From Cryptomeria japonica (taxonomy: Eukaryota > Streptophyta > Pinopsida > Cupressales > Cupressaceae), in the NCBI RefSeq assembly GCF_030272615.1, contig NC_081414.1:527785137-527849136 (forward strand): a stretch of 64,000 nt of DNA, given 5' to 3'. This document shows positions 1 through 9,248 of this stretch, piece by piece. Numbering within the stretch: the first letter of the stretch is position 1; each line of letters starts with the position of its first letter. The translations under genes and the position numbers were made by a program. The notes beneath the pieces were generated by a model that was not told the origin of the DNA, ran no database searches, and saw nothing but the letters and a program-made list of their open reading frames with translations.

Positions 1-2707
1 ACATAGTCACATCCATAGGGATGGGTTGGGAATCTTCTTGAGGAAAGACATTAGTTTTATCTTTCAAAGGAAGAACTTCCTTCTCAAGAATGATAGGAAT
101 ATCAAGTTTAGGTGTTCTAGGTTCACTTAGAGATAGGATCATATCTGTTTTCCACTTTTGATAAGATTTGAAAAGATGATCACTTCGCGGAGGAAGAGAT
201 TGGAATTTTTTAGGCCAAAAGTAATCAATAGGAACACTAGAAGTTCTTTCAGCTGGTTTATAGAGACTATGATTGACAGTAACAACTTCACCATTATGGG
301 GAAATTTCAAACACTTATGAATAGGAGAAGCAATAGCTTTCATGGAAGATAGCCAAGGATAACCAAGCTTCACACGAAATTGTTCGGCAGATGGAATAAT
401 AGCAAAGTTCACATCAAGAGATTTGTTATCGACCTCAATAGGCAATGTAATAGAACCAATTGCAGGAGAAGAAAATGCATCAAATAGTTTCACAATCACA
501 TCTGTTTTGTCATATATCACTTGATTCAACTGCAAAGTAAAAAGGAATTCTTCAGTAATAACATTAATCATGCACGAAGGATCAATAAGCACTCCACGGC
601 AAGGTGTGTTCTTGACTTTTGCAACTATGTATAAAGGACCATCAGGTGCCCTAATGGTTTCATTGGAATCAAATGTGATGGAAGGTTCTTTAGGGATTTC
701 TTGCTGCTCTACAAAGTTAATCACATTCAGAGTCATAGACACAAGACCATCAGATGAGAGAGAGGAATCATTAGCCTCAATTGCATTAGAGGTATGAGAA
801 GGCAATGGATCAGTGAAAATCTGAAGATTTTGGTTAGGAGGAGCTACAGATGTGTTTCCTTTATCATTCACTCCAGAAACAGAGATAGTATTGTTATCAA
901 TCAAATCTTGAATTTTACCCTTTAAAGAAAAACATTTTTCAGTATCATGCCCAGGCTGACGGTGAAATTGACAAAAAGATTTGTTATCAAAATAAGGTGA
1001 AGTAATCTTTGCAGGATCAATTTGTCTTATAGGAGGAAGAGTAAGCACATTTTGTTCCAATAACTTATTCATAATACTATGCAATGATTCATTCAAAGGA
1101 GTATACTTTCTTTCTTTCTTGAAAAATTTAGAAATAGGAGGCACACCTGATGCTGCATTCACATTGTTGTTGATGATGTTTTCATTGAATTTGATGGAAT
1201 CTCTGTTCGGTTTAAACTTCCCAAATGGTTGTTGACTGCTATCACCCTTATCACTCGGAGCCATAGGATGTGATTGTTCCATTTGACTCACAGTCAGTTG
1301 ATAATTGTGAAGAGTGGCACACAACTGTTGGAAAGAAGTAAACTCAGAAAACAGAAGTTTGTCTCGAATATCTTTTTGTAAATTAGAAATAAAGATTCTT
1401 TGAATATCATTGTCAGGCACTGGAAAAGAAATTTGAGCATACAAATGCTTATATCTACCAATGAAATCAGTCACTTTTTCTTTAACACCTTGTTTACAAT
1501 GCATTAAATCAATCAAAGTAACTTTAGGACTTATATTGTTTTGAAATTGTTGAATGAAAGCATTTGCAAGTTGTTCAAAAGAAGTAATAGAATAGGAAGG
1601 CAATGAGCAATACCATTGTAGGGCTTTGTCTCTTAATGTTCTAGTAAACAGTTTTGCAAGCAACCTTTGGTCATAAGCAAAATCGGTACATATTGTTTGA
1701 AAAGTCTTAACATGTGTTAGAGGATCTCCTTTACCATTATAAAGTTCCAAATGCGGGATTTCAACATGTTTAGGAGGGATAGCTCGAACAATGTCAAGAG
1801 AATGTGGGCTCGCAACGTCAAATGTGGGCACACTAAACTTAGATTGATTCATAGAGGCAATTTGTTGCTGTAAAGAAGAGACAGTTTGTGCAAGATTGTT
1901 AATGGTCGCTTCAGTCGAAGAATTCATATTGGATGTGTTAGATTGAGATGGAGGTGTTATGTTATTGAAGGAAGGTAAAGAGTAAGGTGGTGGGACTCTA
2001 TGATAATTAGTCATAGGAGATGATTGGGCAGGAGGAATACTACAAGGAGGGATGGAATGGTTAAATGAATTGCCCCCTTGCGTCATGTTCATTTGTGGTG
2101 ATATAATAGGCACACTCATTGAAGGAATGAATGAAGAAGTCGGATTGAATGAAGGAAGAGGGTTAATTGAAGAAGAAGGGTTGCCCCCATGACTGGTGAT
2201 CATAGGAGGAATGTCTTGTGTAGAAGTAGCCATTATGTTTGATGTAAAAGTAGGTATGCTAGCAATAGAAGTCGTCAAAGGAATAGAATGATTGACTTGA
2301 GTAGGAGGTTGTGCATAACCTAAAGATTCGGCACAACTCTTCATAGGCATCACATTTGAATCCACAATGTGTGCAATACCACACAAAATATCAATTCCAT
2401 TCTTATCACTTTGAAGCATACGTTTTAGACCCTCAATTAAAGGAAGAGCTTGACTATCAGGGTATTCTTGAGACATCCATTGTCGAAAATCGTCAAATTG
2501 GTTATCCAATTTCGAAAGTTGTTCTTCAAAAACCTCATGGAGAGCTTCTTCATCATTAGGAGGATTAGAGGAATTACCCATGTCCTCGTTAAAAAGGCTA
2601 TTCAAATTAGGTTCCATCTCCTCGGTAATTAAACCTCGGAAAGACTTAATTCTACGGCTTCGTCTAACGGGAATAGTGTAAGTAGGGCTTATTGTTGTAA
2701 AACTCAT
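1..2707 (-). CDS. Gag-protease polyprotein of Element A (3' end beyond window)
   Basis: An ATG at 2707 opens a frame of about 900 codons with no stop before the window edge. The N-terminal third is Pro/Ser/Asn-rich. Around residues 320-390 is a Retrotrans_gag region (Y-N-G-K-G-D-P...T-F-Q, then W-Y-C-S-L-P). Around residues 575-590 is a zinc-knuckle-like motif, FCQFHRQPGHDTEKC. Around residue 705 is the retroviral-type aspartic protease, with RGVLIDPSCMINVITEEF and later LGYPWLSSMKA. The active-site turn reads D-P-S-C where D-[TSGP]-G-[AS] is usual, so activity is uncertain. Gag packages element RNA and the protease matures the polyprotein. No frameshift or stop is visible, in contrast with every other element here. 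Confidence 0.85.
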   Translation of the reverse strand, partial: MSFTTISPTYTIPVRRSRRIKSFRGLITEEMEPNLNSLFNEDMGNSSNPPNDEEALHEVFEEQLSKLDNQFDDFRQWMSQEYPDSQALPLIEGLKRMLQSDKNGIDILCGIAHIVDSNVMPMKSCAESLGYAQPPTQVNHSIPLTTSIASIPTFTSNIMATSTQDIPPMITSHGGNPSSSINPLPSFNPTSSFIPSMSVPIISPQMNMTQGGNSFNHSIPPCSIPPAQSSPMTNYHRVPPPYSLPSFNNITPPSQSNTSNMNSSTEATINNLAQTVSSLQQQIASMNQSKFSVPTFDVASPHSLDIVRAIPPKHVEIPHLELYNGKGDPLTHVKTFQTICTDFAYDQRLLAKLFTRTLRDKALQWYCSLPSYSITSFEQLANAFIQQFQNNISPKVTLIDLMHCKQGVKEKVTDFIGRYKHLYAQISFPVPDNDIQRIFISNLQKDIRDKLLFSEFTSFQQLCATLHNYQLTVSQMEQSHPMAPSDKGDSSQQPFGKFKPNRDSIKFNENIINNNVNAASGVPPISKFFKKERKYTPLNESLHSIMNKLLEQNVLTLPPIRQIDPAKITSPYFDNKSFCQFHRQPGHDTEKCFSLKGKIQDLIDNNTISVSGVNDKGNTSVAPPNQNLQIFTDPLPSHTSNAIEANDSSLSSDGLVSMTLNVINFVEQQEIPKEPSITFDSNETIRAPDGPLYIVAKVKNTPCRGVLIDPSCMINVITEEFLFTLQLNQVIYDKTDVIVKLFDAFSSPAIGSITLPIEVDNKSLDVNFAIIPSAEQFRVKLGYPWLSSMKAIASPIHKCLKFPHNGEVVTVNHSLYKPAERTSSVPIDYFWPKKFQSLPPRSDHLFKSYQKWKTDMILSLSEPRTPKLDIPIILEKEVLPLKDKTNVFPQEDSQPIPMDVTM

Positions 2708-2755
2708 GCACTAGAAAGAGAGAGAAGATTTTGAATTTAGAGGTAGCAATTTTCA

Positions 2756-3545
2756 GTAAAATCAGCCAATCTTCTGGATTTAAGCTGTTAAATGCAATCA
2801 CAACAGTCTCCCGAAATTTCGGAAAAAATGTTCGGGACCGTGGCGCCCGGAGTGCAACATGGTCCTTGCAACTTTTTTCGAAATTTGCAGGGATGAAAGG
2901 TATGATGATTTTAGAGCTAATCTGAAAAAATTGATTGATTTTACGATCTGTAGATAGGCCAAATTAAAGCTGCAATCTCGAAATTGAACCCTACCAAGAT
3001 TGTCGAAAAATGCAAAATTTGAATTTTGAAAAAGAGAGGGAAACTGAAATTTTGAATTTTATGATTTTAGAGGGAATGCCAAGAGCAATGCAAATTTTGA
3101 AATTTAAAAATTGACTCAATTTCACGCAAAATTCAATTTTGAAAGCGGAAATCAAAGTTGTTGTAATTAAGCACTTAATTTCAAAAGTCACAAAATGCAA
3201 GAATTTGAATAAAGCGCTGAAATTTTGAATGAATGCAAACACACTTTTCAGATTTAGGACAGTAAGAACACAATTTTGACACAAAATTTCAATTTCAATG
3301 ATTTTTAAATGTTTAGAAGCCTTAATCCAAGCAATCACAAGACCAACTTTGACTGTAATTTCGAAGGTGTTATAATTGATAAAATCAGCCAAAATTCTGG
3401 ATTTTAGCAGAAAAATACAGTAAGATCTAGCTCCCGAAATTTCGGAAAAAATGTCAGGGACGATGGCGCTCGGCGCCACGGTCCTCGCAACTTTTTTCCA
3501 AATTTTCAGGGATGAAAGATATTGTGATTTTATTGCGGAATCCAA
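2756..3545. repeat. Direct duplication of a ~165-bp module in Element A leader
   Basis: Copy 1 at about 2756-2925 and copy 2 at about 3376-3545 share, in order: AAATCAGCCAA, TCTGGATTT, CTCCCGAAATTTCGGAAAAA, a GC-rich palindrome, GCAACTTTTTTC and CAGGGATGAAAG. They are diverged by substitutions and small indels. About 450 bp separate the copies. Confidence 0.8.
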
Positions 3546-3855
3546 AGTTACAACTGATTTGGAGATGTTTTGATCAGTGAAATTGTCGGACAAAGGTTGA
3601 ATCAAGAGGGTTTCAAAAATTAGGGTTTTGACACTTAACCACTTAATTTTCAAAATTAAAGCATAGATATGAATTGATAATTTGTAATAGAAGGGCAGAT
3701 CTGAAACAAGCATTAACATTTAGACATTTCGCAAGTTCAAAAAAAGAAAATTTAGGGTTTTTATGCAATCACCTCTAAAATTTTACAAAAGATCAAACAT
3801 GGAAATGTAATCAATTTTTTCAGATCTAAGCATGAAAAATCAGAAAGGATGTTCA

Positions 3856-3869
3856 CGTCGGGTTCACCA
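3856..3869 (-). promoter_or_regulatory. Candidate primer-binding site of Element A
   Basis: On the minus strand TGGTGAACCCGACG follows the LTR end (ACA) after a 3-nt TTT gap. The same LTR-TTT-TGG spacing is found in Elements B and D, which supports the boundary. I cannot name the primer tRNA. Confidence 0.6.
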
Positions 3870-4535
3870 AAATGTAAAGCGGAAAACCGCGATCGAACCC
3901 TAGTTGTTCTCCCCTCTTCCAACTCCGAGGAGAGAGAAGGGAGGTTCGCTAGGATTCGATGGTTTTCACTTAGGGGAGAGACTTTACATTCAAAAGAGGG
4001 GTTGAAACCCACAAGATCCAATCCCACGCAATGCAAGATTGGATGCTAAATGTGTTTCAAGGGTTAAGACAGCAAGGCTACCCTCTTTTGTAAAGAATGT
4101 TGATAGAAGAATTAAGCTAAGCATGCATAGAAAGTGATAAAGATTCGCTTATAAACTGAGTTCGGATTATAGGATGAAGCTGCGGACCTGGAATTAGCAG
4201 TAAAATGTCGATACGGCGCTGTCCTGCAAATTTGAGCAAAAGTTGTCGGGACGATGGCGCCCGGTGCCACGGTCCTCCGAAAAATCCGCGAAACGAAGGG
4301 GGATCTGTTCGTCTCTGCACAAGGATTCTAGATCTTCAATTTCAACCGCGTACCTGCAACCTACACACAGAAAAGTGAAGACGATTGGGGGGTTAGGGAT
4401 TAGGGGTTTGCCTTTAGGTCAAACCCCAGTTTTGGAATTAACCAAGAAATGAGCAAGAGCTGTAAATGTAAATGACTGTAAAACAAGTACTAATACCTTG
4501 TTCTAAGGATGTTGGTATCCTTATGTGCGAAGGTT

Positions 4536-4695
4536 TAGATGTTGTATGTTGTATGTTGTATGTAGCATGTAGTATGTGATCTCCTCTTCAATGGTTGAAT
4601 CCTTGTCTTGAATGCAACACTTAGCCTTGAATGGAGACTTGAAATGATCAATTGCTTGAAGGAATGCTTGAATGCTTGAATGCTTGAATGCTTGA
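4536..4695. repeat. Short tandem repeats inside Element A LTR
   Basis: Two arrays: repeats of TTGTATG near 4543-4580, degenerating to AGTATGT, and repeats of AATGCTTG near 4645-4695. They are microsatellite-like and would be transcribed with the element. Confidence 0.7.
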
Positions 4696-4756
4696 GTATA
4701 GTTTCCACGCTTTGTATACATATCCTCCTCATCCCAAATGAGAGAGAAAAATGTAG

Positions 4757-4764
4757 TTTATATA
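4757..4764 (-). promoter_or_regulatory. TATA box of Element A LTR
   Basis: The minus strand reads GTATATAAACTAC, a good plant TATA box, about 355 bp inside the LTR from its 5' end. Transcription would start about 30 bp to the left. Confidence 0.6.
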
Positions 4765-5117
4765 CTTGCCAATTAGGGTTAAAAGACTGATTTTCCCGAC
4801 CTTAGGCCGACCAGGAAATGTAATTTCCAAATTGCAAACAAAAAGACCCGAGACCCCTTAGGAGGCCGGGCCCAAAATAGGACCCAGGGACCAGGGCGCT
4901 AGGCGCCCTGGTCCTGAGGGACCATGGCGCTGGGCGCTCTGGTCCCACCTCCCGGGACAGCAGGGTGCAAGGAGGTTCAGGCCAGGGTGCTTGAAAAATG
5001 CAGTTTTCAGTGTCGTGAGCTAGTTTCGGGGTCTCCATTCAGGTTGCGTGTTGCGTCGCCATCGTGAAGACCGAAATGCAGTCGAAATTGCAAGTGTCGC
5101 AATTTTAGGACGCTACA

Positions 5118-5611
5118 ACATTTTTCACCTTTGGGTCAATGATCAGGTTAGCTTCAGGAGGGGATTGTTGCTTCTCAAACTCAAGGCCTTGTGACAATTG
5201 AGGTTGTTCAATTTCTGGCTGCATAAACACTACAGTAGTGTTAGGAACAACCTGTTCCGATTGAGGTTGAAGTTTAGATTGTGTTTCTTCTTTCTCTTGC
5301 TCAAGAGGAATATCTTCCTCCTCATTTTTAACAATTGCAACTACAAGAATCTCTTGGCTGTATTCTTTAGGTAAGGTAGTCTTACTTACAGGATCCATTG
5401 TTTGGGGCTGTAATTTTTCACAAGTTAGACCTTGAACTTCTTCGATATTGATGGTATGATCATCTGCTTCATATGGAACTGGACTCACCAACTTTGTAAT
5501 CTCATTCTGACATGGGATACATGAAATTTCAAAGTGCTCCTCGTGATGTATCCGACACCATTTCGGAAGCAACAAATCTTGTATCTTCATAGTGTTTCCC
5601 AATAAATACAT
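5118..5611 (-). pseudogene. Element B protease-to-pol linker, interrupted by Element A
   Basis: The open frame 5611-5105 is in a different frame from the gag-protease and overlaps it by 25 bases, so there is either a genuine frameshift site or a mutation. It is acidic and Gln/Glu-rich (EEEDIPLEQEKEETQ) with a CxxH...C pattern near its start (WCRIHHEEHFEISC). The last codons (VAS, stop) come from the LTR of Element A, showing the insertion point directly. No reverse transcriptase motif is reached. Confidence 0.6.
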
Positions 5612-8453
5612 TCATTGTTGTACTGTTGTAGCGAACTCTTTGACCCATCTCTATATGCAGTCTTATCTGTTTGAAATAATTGGAGAGGAGCTGGTGCAAA
5701 GAAAGTAAGAATCTCATTGACTCTGCAAACTCCTGGACTCACTTCAACAAATTCTACTTCATTGAGAGCACCATAATCCGTGACTAATTTCTTCAATTTA
5801 GGCTCACTATCAATTTGGATCTGGTTGCTTACCCCCTTCCATGGAAGCCATAAGTACGTAAAACAAGTTGAGAAATATCCTCCCAATGTCTTGGACCAAT
5901 CCCTACTAAGGATCATCCCATATACTTCTGGAATATCCACTACTTGAATGCCAATATAATGAGATATTCGGGGATCAACACCTAATTGGATGTATACATC
6001 TTTCAATTCTTTAATGACGTTAACCTCAGTTTTGTCTAGTTGGACCACCTTACTATTTGCACTTACTGGTTGAAGTCCGAGCTGCTGACATATAGAGTAG
6101 GCTATTACGTTTCCTGAAGCCCCTGAATCTACCAAACAGTTATTTAAATTCTTCCCACATATCCTCAAACTTAGTAAAAATGGTGGATTTTCTATTGCAT
6201 CACTACTAACGTTAGCGTTGACTTCATTAAAGTCTTCCATCTTAGCCTCATTGCTCTGTGATTCAAACAATTCCAACTTTCTAAGGAGATCCCTCTTCTG
6301 TTTAGGGCAATATCTCAATACTTCCATTAAGGACATAGTGGTGGTAGTCCTTTCTATCTCCTTAGTAACATCAAATGATCCTTTCAAAATATAATCTTGC
6401 CCTTGCACTTGTCTAGGGCGTGTTCCTTGGAAAGCCCGAGGAGGGCGAGGATTGTTGCTTGCATTAGCATTAGGAGGTACAAACCCACCCATCGGGGGAG
6501 GTGGCTCTATTAATGGAGCTTTGCCTTGACTCCTAAGATTGTAGTTGTTCCTGGTTTGAAAGGCCTGAGCATCATAGACACATGGTTCACCTTCAGCTTC
6601 AGCCTGAAATTCTCTACACAGGAAAGTATCGACTAGCATGGTTGTATTAAACTTATCAAGTTCATCATTGGAACAATCTTTGGGCTGAGAGTTAGCTTGA
6701 GCAATTCTTATGATTTTCTCGAAATGAGCACAATTAATCTCAGAATGTGTAGTTGTGTCATGCAACCTGCACCAATTTGTTAGCAAGTTCATATCGGCAA
6801 GGTTAACACTTTGTGTGTGGTTTGGGTTATCTCGTGCGTCAGGGTGATCATGGTTCACCCCACCATTATTTGGACCAGTATTCCACTGCCTATTATAAGG
6901 TTTGTTGTTGTACCTTTGATTTTGGTTCAGGTTATTGTAGTTCCGTTGATTATTATATGGTTGGGATTGATTATACCCTCCTAGAGGATTCATCTTTAGC
7001 TGGCTCAAGTCTGAAGTAACTTGTGAGATCGTTTTCTTTAAGGTTTCTACTTCAACGGATATATGGGATCCTTGATTCTCAGGTCTCATAGTTGGAGGTT
7101 GGTTCGTTGAATTAGTATTATCAAATTGTTGATTTCCGACTTGCACTTGACCAACATATTGTGTTTGAGTGGGGGCGGTATTGGTACCATTTTGCCAAGT
7201 CGATGCTTGAGCAACAAACTGCTGATTCGCCTAAGGTTGGGGTGCATAGATTGGCACGACGTTCATCGTTGGGGAACCTACAGGTAGAGACGAGGGTACA
7301 CCTGGGAGTTGATTGTAGTTTCCTTGATTCACCCCTATATGTAAATTATATCCGATCCCTCCTGGGGTTTGATTCAACTCATGATTCATGCTAATTTCTA
7401 ATGTGAAGACTTTTTCCAAGGTGTCCATTTGATCTTGAGGAACACTCTTCTTAATAAACATAGCAGTCCAAGGGTAAATAGCTCTTAGATATGAGTCGAT
7501 GGCTATGTTAGGCACTACTTGGTAAGGGGCTTGTAGCCTCTTGAATGCCCTTTGGAAGCTAGTATTAAAAGTCGTTAATGGCTCATTTGGCGATTTCTTA
7601 AGAGAAGCGAACTGGTGGTATAGTGTCCCGGGGTCTACATACACTCGGAATTGGTCAATGAAGGCCTTCTCCAAGAGTTCCCAACCTATGATGGAGTTTG
7701 CAGGTAAGGTTAAGTACCAATTTTATTCATTCTCCCCAAGTGAATATGGGAAGAGTCTACATACTACATCTTGGTGTTCAATATGATTACGAACAATCAC
7801 ATCTTTGAATGCTTCAATATGTTCATCAACCGTTCGTCCCCCTAAATAGTAAGATTTGTTGCAAAATTTATCCGGGTTTCTAGGCAGGTCATGTATACCC
7901 CCTGGTATGGTTCCTAGTGGTGTGGTGTCTTGGTTGAAGTAGGCCATTAAAGGTGGTGACGGTGGACGTTGAGTCACAAAAGGTGTAGCGATAGGCTGAG
8001 GACTAGGAATCAGTTGATCTCCTACGTTGAGTATGGATGACTATACTAGTGAGGCTATTGAGGGTTGTTTCTTAGCTTTGTTCTTCTTTCTCCTAGTGGT
8101 AGGTCCTAATTCTACTAAGTCAGATGGTGAAGAACCACTCCTAAGGACTCAGTGGAATCTCTCGGGAGAGAAGGATGATATACGATCCAACTTAGTACCT
8201 CAATTTCTGGTTGAGGAGGTGGTTGTGTATTTTCTTGTGGGTTCACCTAAGGATTAAGTTGTCTTTTTGCCTCTGCTTCTATACGTATAGCCTTTTGTCT
8301 CTCATTGTCCAAGACTTGTCGTGCTCATGACCAATCATTATAATCTCTTGTACTATCCCAAGCGAAGTCATATAGTTGGGTAAGAATGTCGTCTTGCTCG
8401 TTGTTGAGGTTAGGCTGGGTAAAGGGCATCAATCTATCTCCTGGGAGTAACAT
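5587..8453 (-). pseudogene. Gag-protease of Element B (two in-frame stops, 5' frameshift)
   Basis: From about 7977 to 5587 one frame carries the coding sequence, broken by TAA at 7725-7723 and TAG at 7233-7231. Gag core: HIEAFKDVIVRNHIEHQDVV then, across the stop, NWYLTLPANSI...EKAFIDQF. An Asn/Gln-rich stretch follows, then a degenerate knuckle (WCRLHDTTTHSEINC). The protease has NCLVDSGASGNVIA, with the catalytic D-S-G intact, and later GMILSRDW. N-terminal gag from an ATG at 8453 (MLLPGDRLMPFTQPNLNN) is in another frame and carries further stops. The product would be a capsid and maturation protease; this copy cannot make it. Confidence 0.75.
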
Positions 8454-9248
8454 ATGTGGTTAACCAATGAGGGGATTAGTCTTGGCCCTCCTTCTAGCAC
8501 CAGTTTCTGTCGACGACTATTTTTGACACCCCCGCCAACAGTCAGGTAGCTAGTGTGAACACTCACCACCTCTCCTGAAAAGTAACAAGTTTGGAAAACT
8601 CACTACTCCAAGGTCTCTATAGTCGGGTCTTGATGGTGATGGGCAGCCCAATGGTTGATGTGGTTATACCTGTAAAGGGGCCTGCTAGTTGGAACTAAAT
8701 CTCATTGGTTATGGTTAACTGCACTTCCTTTCTTTTTGTATTTTTATGGTTTAAGATTCTCTAGGAAATAAATTGCGAAGCGTAAAGGGAAACAAGAAAA
8801 TAACAATAAATACCAATATAATAACAACTTAGTGAACTACTCAATTAGTTCCTTGCAATCCAAACAATTATCAAATATTATCCAAGTTAGCATTCAACAA
8901 CGGACCTCCAGAAAACCTACAAAATCATCAATTTCACAAATATATGGAAATAAAATCATCAACAATATGGCCTATCACAATAATTTTCATACACCACTGA
9001 CGTGCGCAATATGATTCATAAAGTGATAGACAAAAAAGATTAAACCACGTTGCTAACTCCAAATAATAGACATTACCAGATTACACAGAACAATTTGGTA
9101 GAATATAAATGTAGATCAGGCAATCTACAAGCTGCTTCTCATATTAATCTTAATAAATGTATAACAAAAATAACTCAAACTTCTTAACAATCTGCAAAAT
9201 ATTCTAAAATATCTAAGTAGGCCACAAATCATCAATTTGGGACCCCTA
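8454..9248 (-). other. AT-rich spacer between extra ORF and gag in Element B
   Basis: No coding sequence is seen. The left end holds a primer-site-like string on the minus strand (CTGGTGCTAGAAGGAGGG near 8486-8503) next to a possible LTR end (GTCGACA, 8508-8514). If real, an LTR of under 740 bp would sit here and gag-protease would belong to a separate element; no partner copy is in the window to decide. Confidence 0.4.

Larger units (their letters stand above)
2708..3872 (-). other. Leader (5' untranslated region) of Element A
   Basis: This stretch lies between the primer-binding site and the gag start codon. It is rich in AAATTT-type runs and holds two copies of a ~165-bp module plus two GC-rich hairpin motifs. 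The 242-codon open stretch on its minus strand (3719-2991) has the composition of low-complexity noncoding DNA and no recognised domain. Confidence 0.6.
2835..4946. repeat. Dispersed GC-rich palindromes in leader and LTR of Element A
   Basis: Five related palindromes follow the plan GGAC-nn-TGGCGC-n-GCGCC-nn-GGTCC: at 2835-2865 (degenerate), 3458-3484, 4249-4275, 4887-4914 and 4918-4946. The fourth is a perfect inverted repeat with 12-bp arms (GGACCAGGGCGC) around a 3-nt loop. They stand out against AT-rich surroundings and occur in U3, R/U5 and leader, so most would be present in the genomic RNA as stable hairpins. The function is unknown. Confidence 0.75.
1..5117 (-). mobile_element. Element A: Ty3/gypsy LTR retrotransposon (OTA type), 5' part, cut by window edge
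   Basis: Order on the minus strand from right to left: LTR (5117-3873), primer-binding site, 1.16-kb leader, then a gag-protease frame that leaves the window at base 1. The gag carries the single CxxH...GHxxxxC knuckle followed by LKGKIQDLID, a pattern usual in Ogre/Tat/Athila gags. Reverse transcriptase and integrase should lie left of the window, so the element cannot be shown complete. It lies inside Element B: the Element B frame runs directly into this LTR. The open frame suggests it is the youngest element in the left 13 kb. Confidence 0.85.
3873..5117 (-). repeat. 5' LTR of Element A (about 1245 bp)
   Basis: On the minus strand it starts TGTAGCGTCC at 5117 and ends CTTTACA at 3873, giving the expected TGT...ACA ends. 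It contains a TATA box, GC-rich palindromes in U3 and short tandem repeats in the transcribed part. The partner LTR is outside the window, so the right boundary rests on where the Element B coding frame stops making sense and on the TGT/ACA rule. Short open stretches inside it are not taken as genes. Confidence 0.7.

Noticed and set aside
2991-3719. 242-codon minus-strand ORF in Element A leader
   Set aside because: Composition is Ile/Lys/Phe/Leu-rich low complexity and it spans the duplicated leader module; no domain.
4802-5038. 78-codon minus-strand ORF
   Set aside because: Falls in U3 of the Element A LTR over the GC-rich palindromes.
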